A stretch of 64,000 bases of DNA from Ruminococcus sp. (GTDB taxonomy: Bacteria > Bacillota > Clostridia > Oscillospirales > Ruminococcaceae): assembly GCA_031262495.1 (NCBI GenBank), contig JAISHV010000102.1:1-64000 (forward strand). The letters are read 5' to 3'. The position numbers were made by a program, and so were the translations under genes. The notes under the pieces were generated by a model, which searched no databases, was not told where the DNA came from, and saw only the letters and a program-made list of their open reading frames with translations. This document shows positions 62,421 through 64,000 of the stretch, one piece after another (the stretch's first letter is position 1; every line of letters starts with the position of its first letter).

Positions 62421-63599
62421 TTATATTACGCATATAATAAAAGCCCCGTTTTGAAAATGACTGAATACTGTACCGTCACTACGCTTTAGAGGACATATTT
62501 CTCCTCCGGCGTATGCCATTAAAAAAGGTAAATTGCCGAGTGACTGACGTACCATATGTATTTCATCAAGACTTTCCGATCCCAAAAGCACAGAGCGTGA
62601 TGCACAGGAGAGTATGAACGCGAAAGATTTTTGCTGCCCTGATTCAAAGACTTTTTCTAATACCCCGTTTGCTGCTTCAAGCATATCTGCTTTATCATAT
62701 CCGCCGATACGGAAACGTGTTCCGGCTTCTACCGTACCGCCGAGCAATATCGTATCATTGTCACTGAATCCTATAATCTGACGCGGATAGTAAGATGAAT
62801 CGTCAACATATATGCCAAGAACAAGATTAGTTAAAACAGCACTTCGCGCCATTTCGGGCGTAATGCCGATGAGGTCAAGGAATTCAGTAGATGACCTGTC
62901 GTTTATGGATATTATCTCAGCCCCGTTTGCCTCCGTAACCATAAAATCCCTGTCAAAAAGGCGTTTTTCGGAGATTGATGCATTATAAAATGCCGGCTTT
63001 ATATCCCCGTAAAACAATACAAATCCGACACGGTCGCGATAGTCGCCGTCAGGGGTAATTACAAAACAGTTGTCCTGAAAAGTAGGCGAATCATCAACTG
63101 AAAACCCGCCGAAAACGAGTGCGCCGCCGGATTGCTCAGTTATTGCTTCAACAAGATAATCACCTGCTACTCTTGACACACAAGGAGCAAATGCCCAGAT
63201 AAGTGATGGTTTTTCTCTGTTTTCAAAAATCGGACGGCAAGTATGCGCCATATCGCTTTCAAGTGAAATAGGTTCGGTTACAGCAGCTTCAAATGTAAAT
63301 TCATTGCTGTCAAGAACCGTCAGCACAAGGCATAAATCACCCTCGGTTTCGCTTTGTTTTAATCCGTTCGGGATGGGAGACATTGCCATAGTCGAAGAAC
63401 TGCACCCGGCAATGGGAAACGGCAGAGCTTTTCGGAGAGCAGAAACGACACCTGACATTACAAATTCATACTGACAGGAGATTAGTCCGATGGCATTTTT
63501 ACTTATTTCACCTTGCTGTTCTAATTGTGAACACACAGATGAAACGGCAGCCTGAACATCATCAATCATTTGCGTTGATGCTGTATATACATTAATCAT
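62421..63599 (-). CDS. FIST N/C domain sensory protein
   Basis: FIST-like architecture (AGCSSSTMAM, VFGGFSVDD, YAGGEICPL), upstream of the hybrid kinase. Confidence 0.85.
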   Translation of the reverse strand: MINVYTASTQMIDDVQAAVSSVCSQLEQQGEISKNAIGLISCQYEFVMSGVVSALRKALPFPIAGCSSSTMAMSPIPNGLKQSETEGDLCLVLTVLDSNEFTFEAAVTEPISLESDMAHTCRPIFENREKPSLIWAFAPCVSRVAGDYLVEAITEQSGGALVFGGFSVDDSPTFQDNCFVITPDGDYRDRVGFVLFYGDIKPAFYNASISEKRLFDRDFMVTEANGAEIISINDRSSTEFLDLIGITPEMARSAVLTNLVLGIYVDDSSYYPRQIIGFSDNDTILLGGTVEAGTRFRIGGYDKADMLEAANGVLEKVFESGQQKSFAFILSCASRSVLLGSESLDEIHMVRQSLGNLPFLMAYAGGEICPLKRSDGTVFSHFQNGAFIICVI

Positions 63600-63868
63600 T
63601 ATTTTCGCAATCTTTCGTAAAATTTTAGATTTTCAGTATTAAATCGGTTACATTTATGTGATGAATTAAATACAAATCAATACACTAAACATTATACTCT
63701 TTTGTGGTATGAATTTCAAGTTAAATTAAATTAATTTTTGTAAATCTTTTATGAACGATTCGTAGGTGCATCTCTGTTATACGTACATTACAGAGCAACG
63801 CAAAAATGTAAATAAAAGGCATTAAAATATTAAAAAATTGTAAATTAATAAATTTTTTAAGAAATTGC

Positions 63869-63897
63869 TTGACAACATTCAAAACGTGTGATATAAT
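63869..63897 (+). promoter_or_regulatory. Promoter with extended -10 for tRNA-Leu
   Basis: TTGACA-N17-TATAAT with TGA before -10. Confidence 0.75.
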
Positions 63898-63963
63898 ATA
63901 TAAGCTGAAACAATTCAACAGTAAATTTGCCCCTTTATGTGTTCAGCCGGTTCAATATTAAAT

Positions 63964-64000
63964 GCGAGTGTGCTGGAATAGGCAGACAGGCACGTTTGAG
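63964..64000 (+). tRNA. tRNA-Leu(GAG), 5' part only, truncated by window edge
   Basis: GCGAGTGTGCTGGAATAGGCAGACAGGCACGTTTGAG: acceptor, D-arm, anticodon loop start TTGAG. Confidence 0.85.

Overview
The window is about 64 kb of chromosome from a spore-forming, Clostridia-like Bacillota, inferred from SpoIVA, a SipL-like SPOCS/LysM protein, SigG, an IspH-S1 fusion and the codon/promoter style. Gene content is mostly housekeeping: sipL-spoIVA, ddl, murI-argS, NfnAB, ispH-rpsA/plsC, prs, glmU, metF/MetH, queA-GT-tgt-mntP, asd-dapA-dapB, sigG, hflX, katA, acn-icd, urtABCDE-ureABC, and a FIST plus hybrid histidine kinase pair. The last 37 nt are the 5' part of a tRNA-Leu(GAG). I see no phage, transposase, CRISPR or classical defence island; one HEPN/MNT-like pair is present. 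The most unusual content is intergenic. (1) A ~166-bp array of perfect 3-nt-loop hairpins, three of them enclosed by a perfect 12-bp stem, lies upstream of aconitase. (2) A leader peptide, alternative hairpins and a terminator precede hflX. (3) Several families of dispersed palindromic repeats occur: GTAGGGGCG hairpins with covarying stems, heptad CAGARGW arrays with a shared core, triloop palindromes, and a 122-bp 99%-identical direct repeat flanking a three-gene block. (4) A heptad element between metF and its downstream gene is bracketed by a 24-bp near-direct duplication, and a related array forms the C-terminus of MetH. (5) A GT-B glycosyltransferase is tightly coupled between queA and tgt. 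All calls are from reading sequence and the supplied ORFs; no database search was run.
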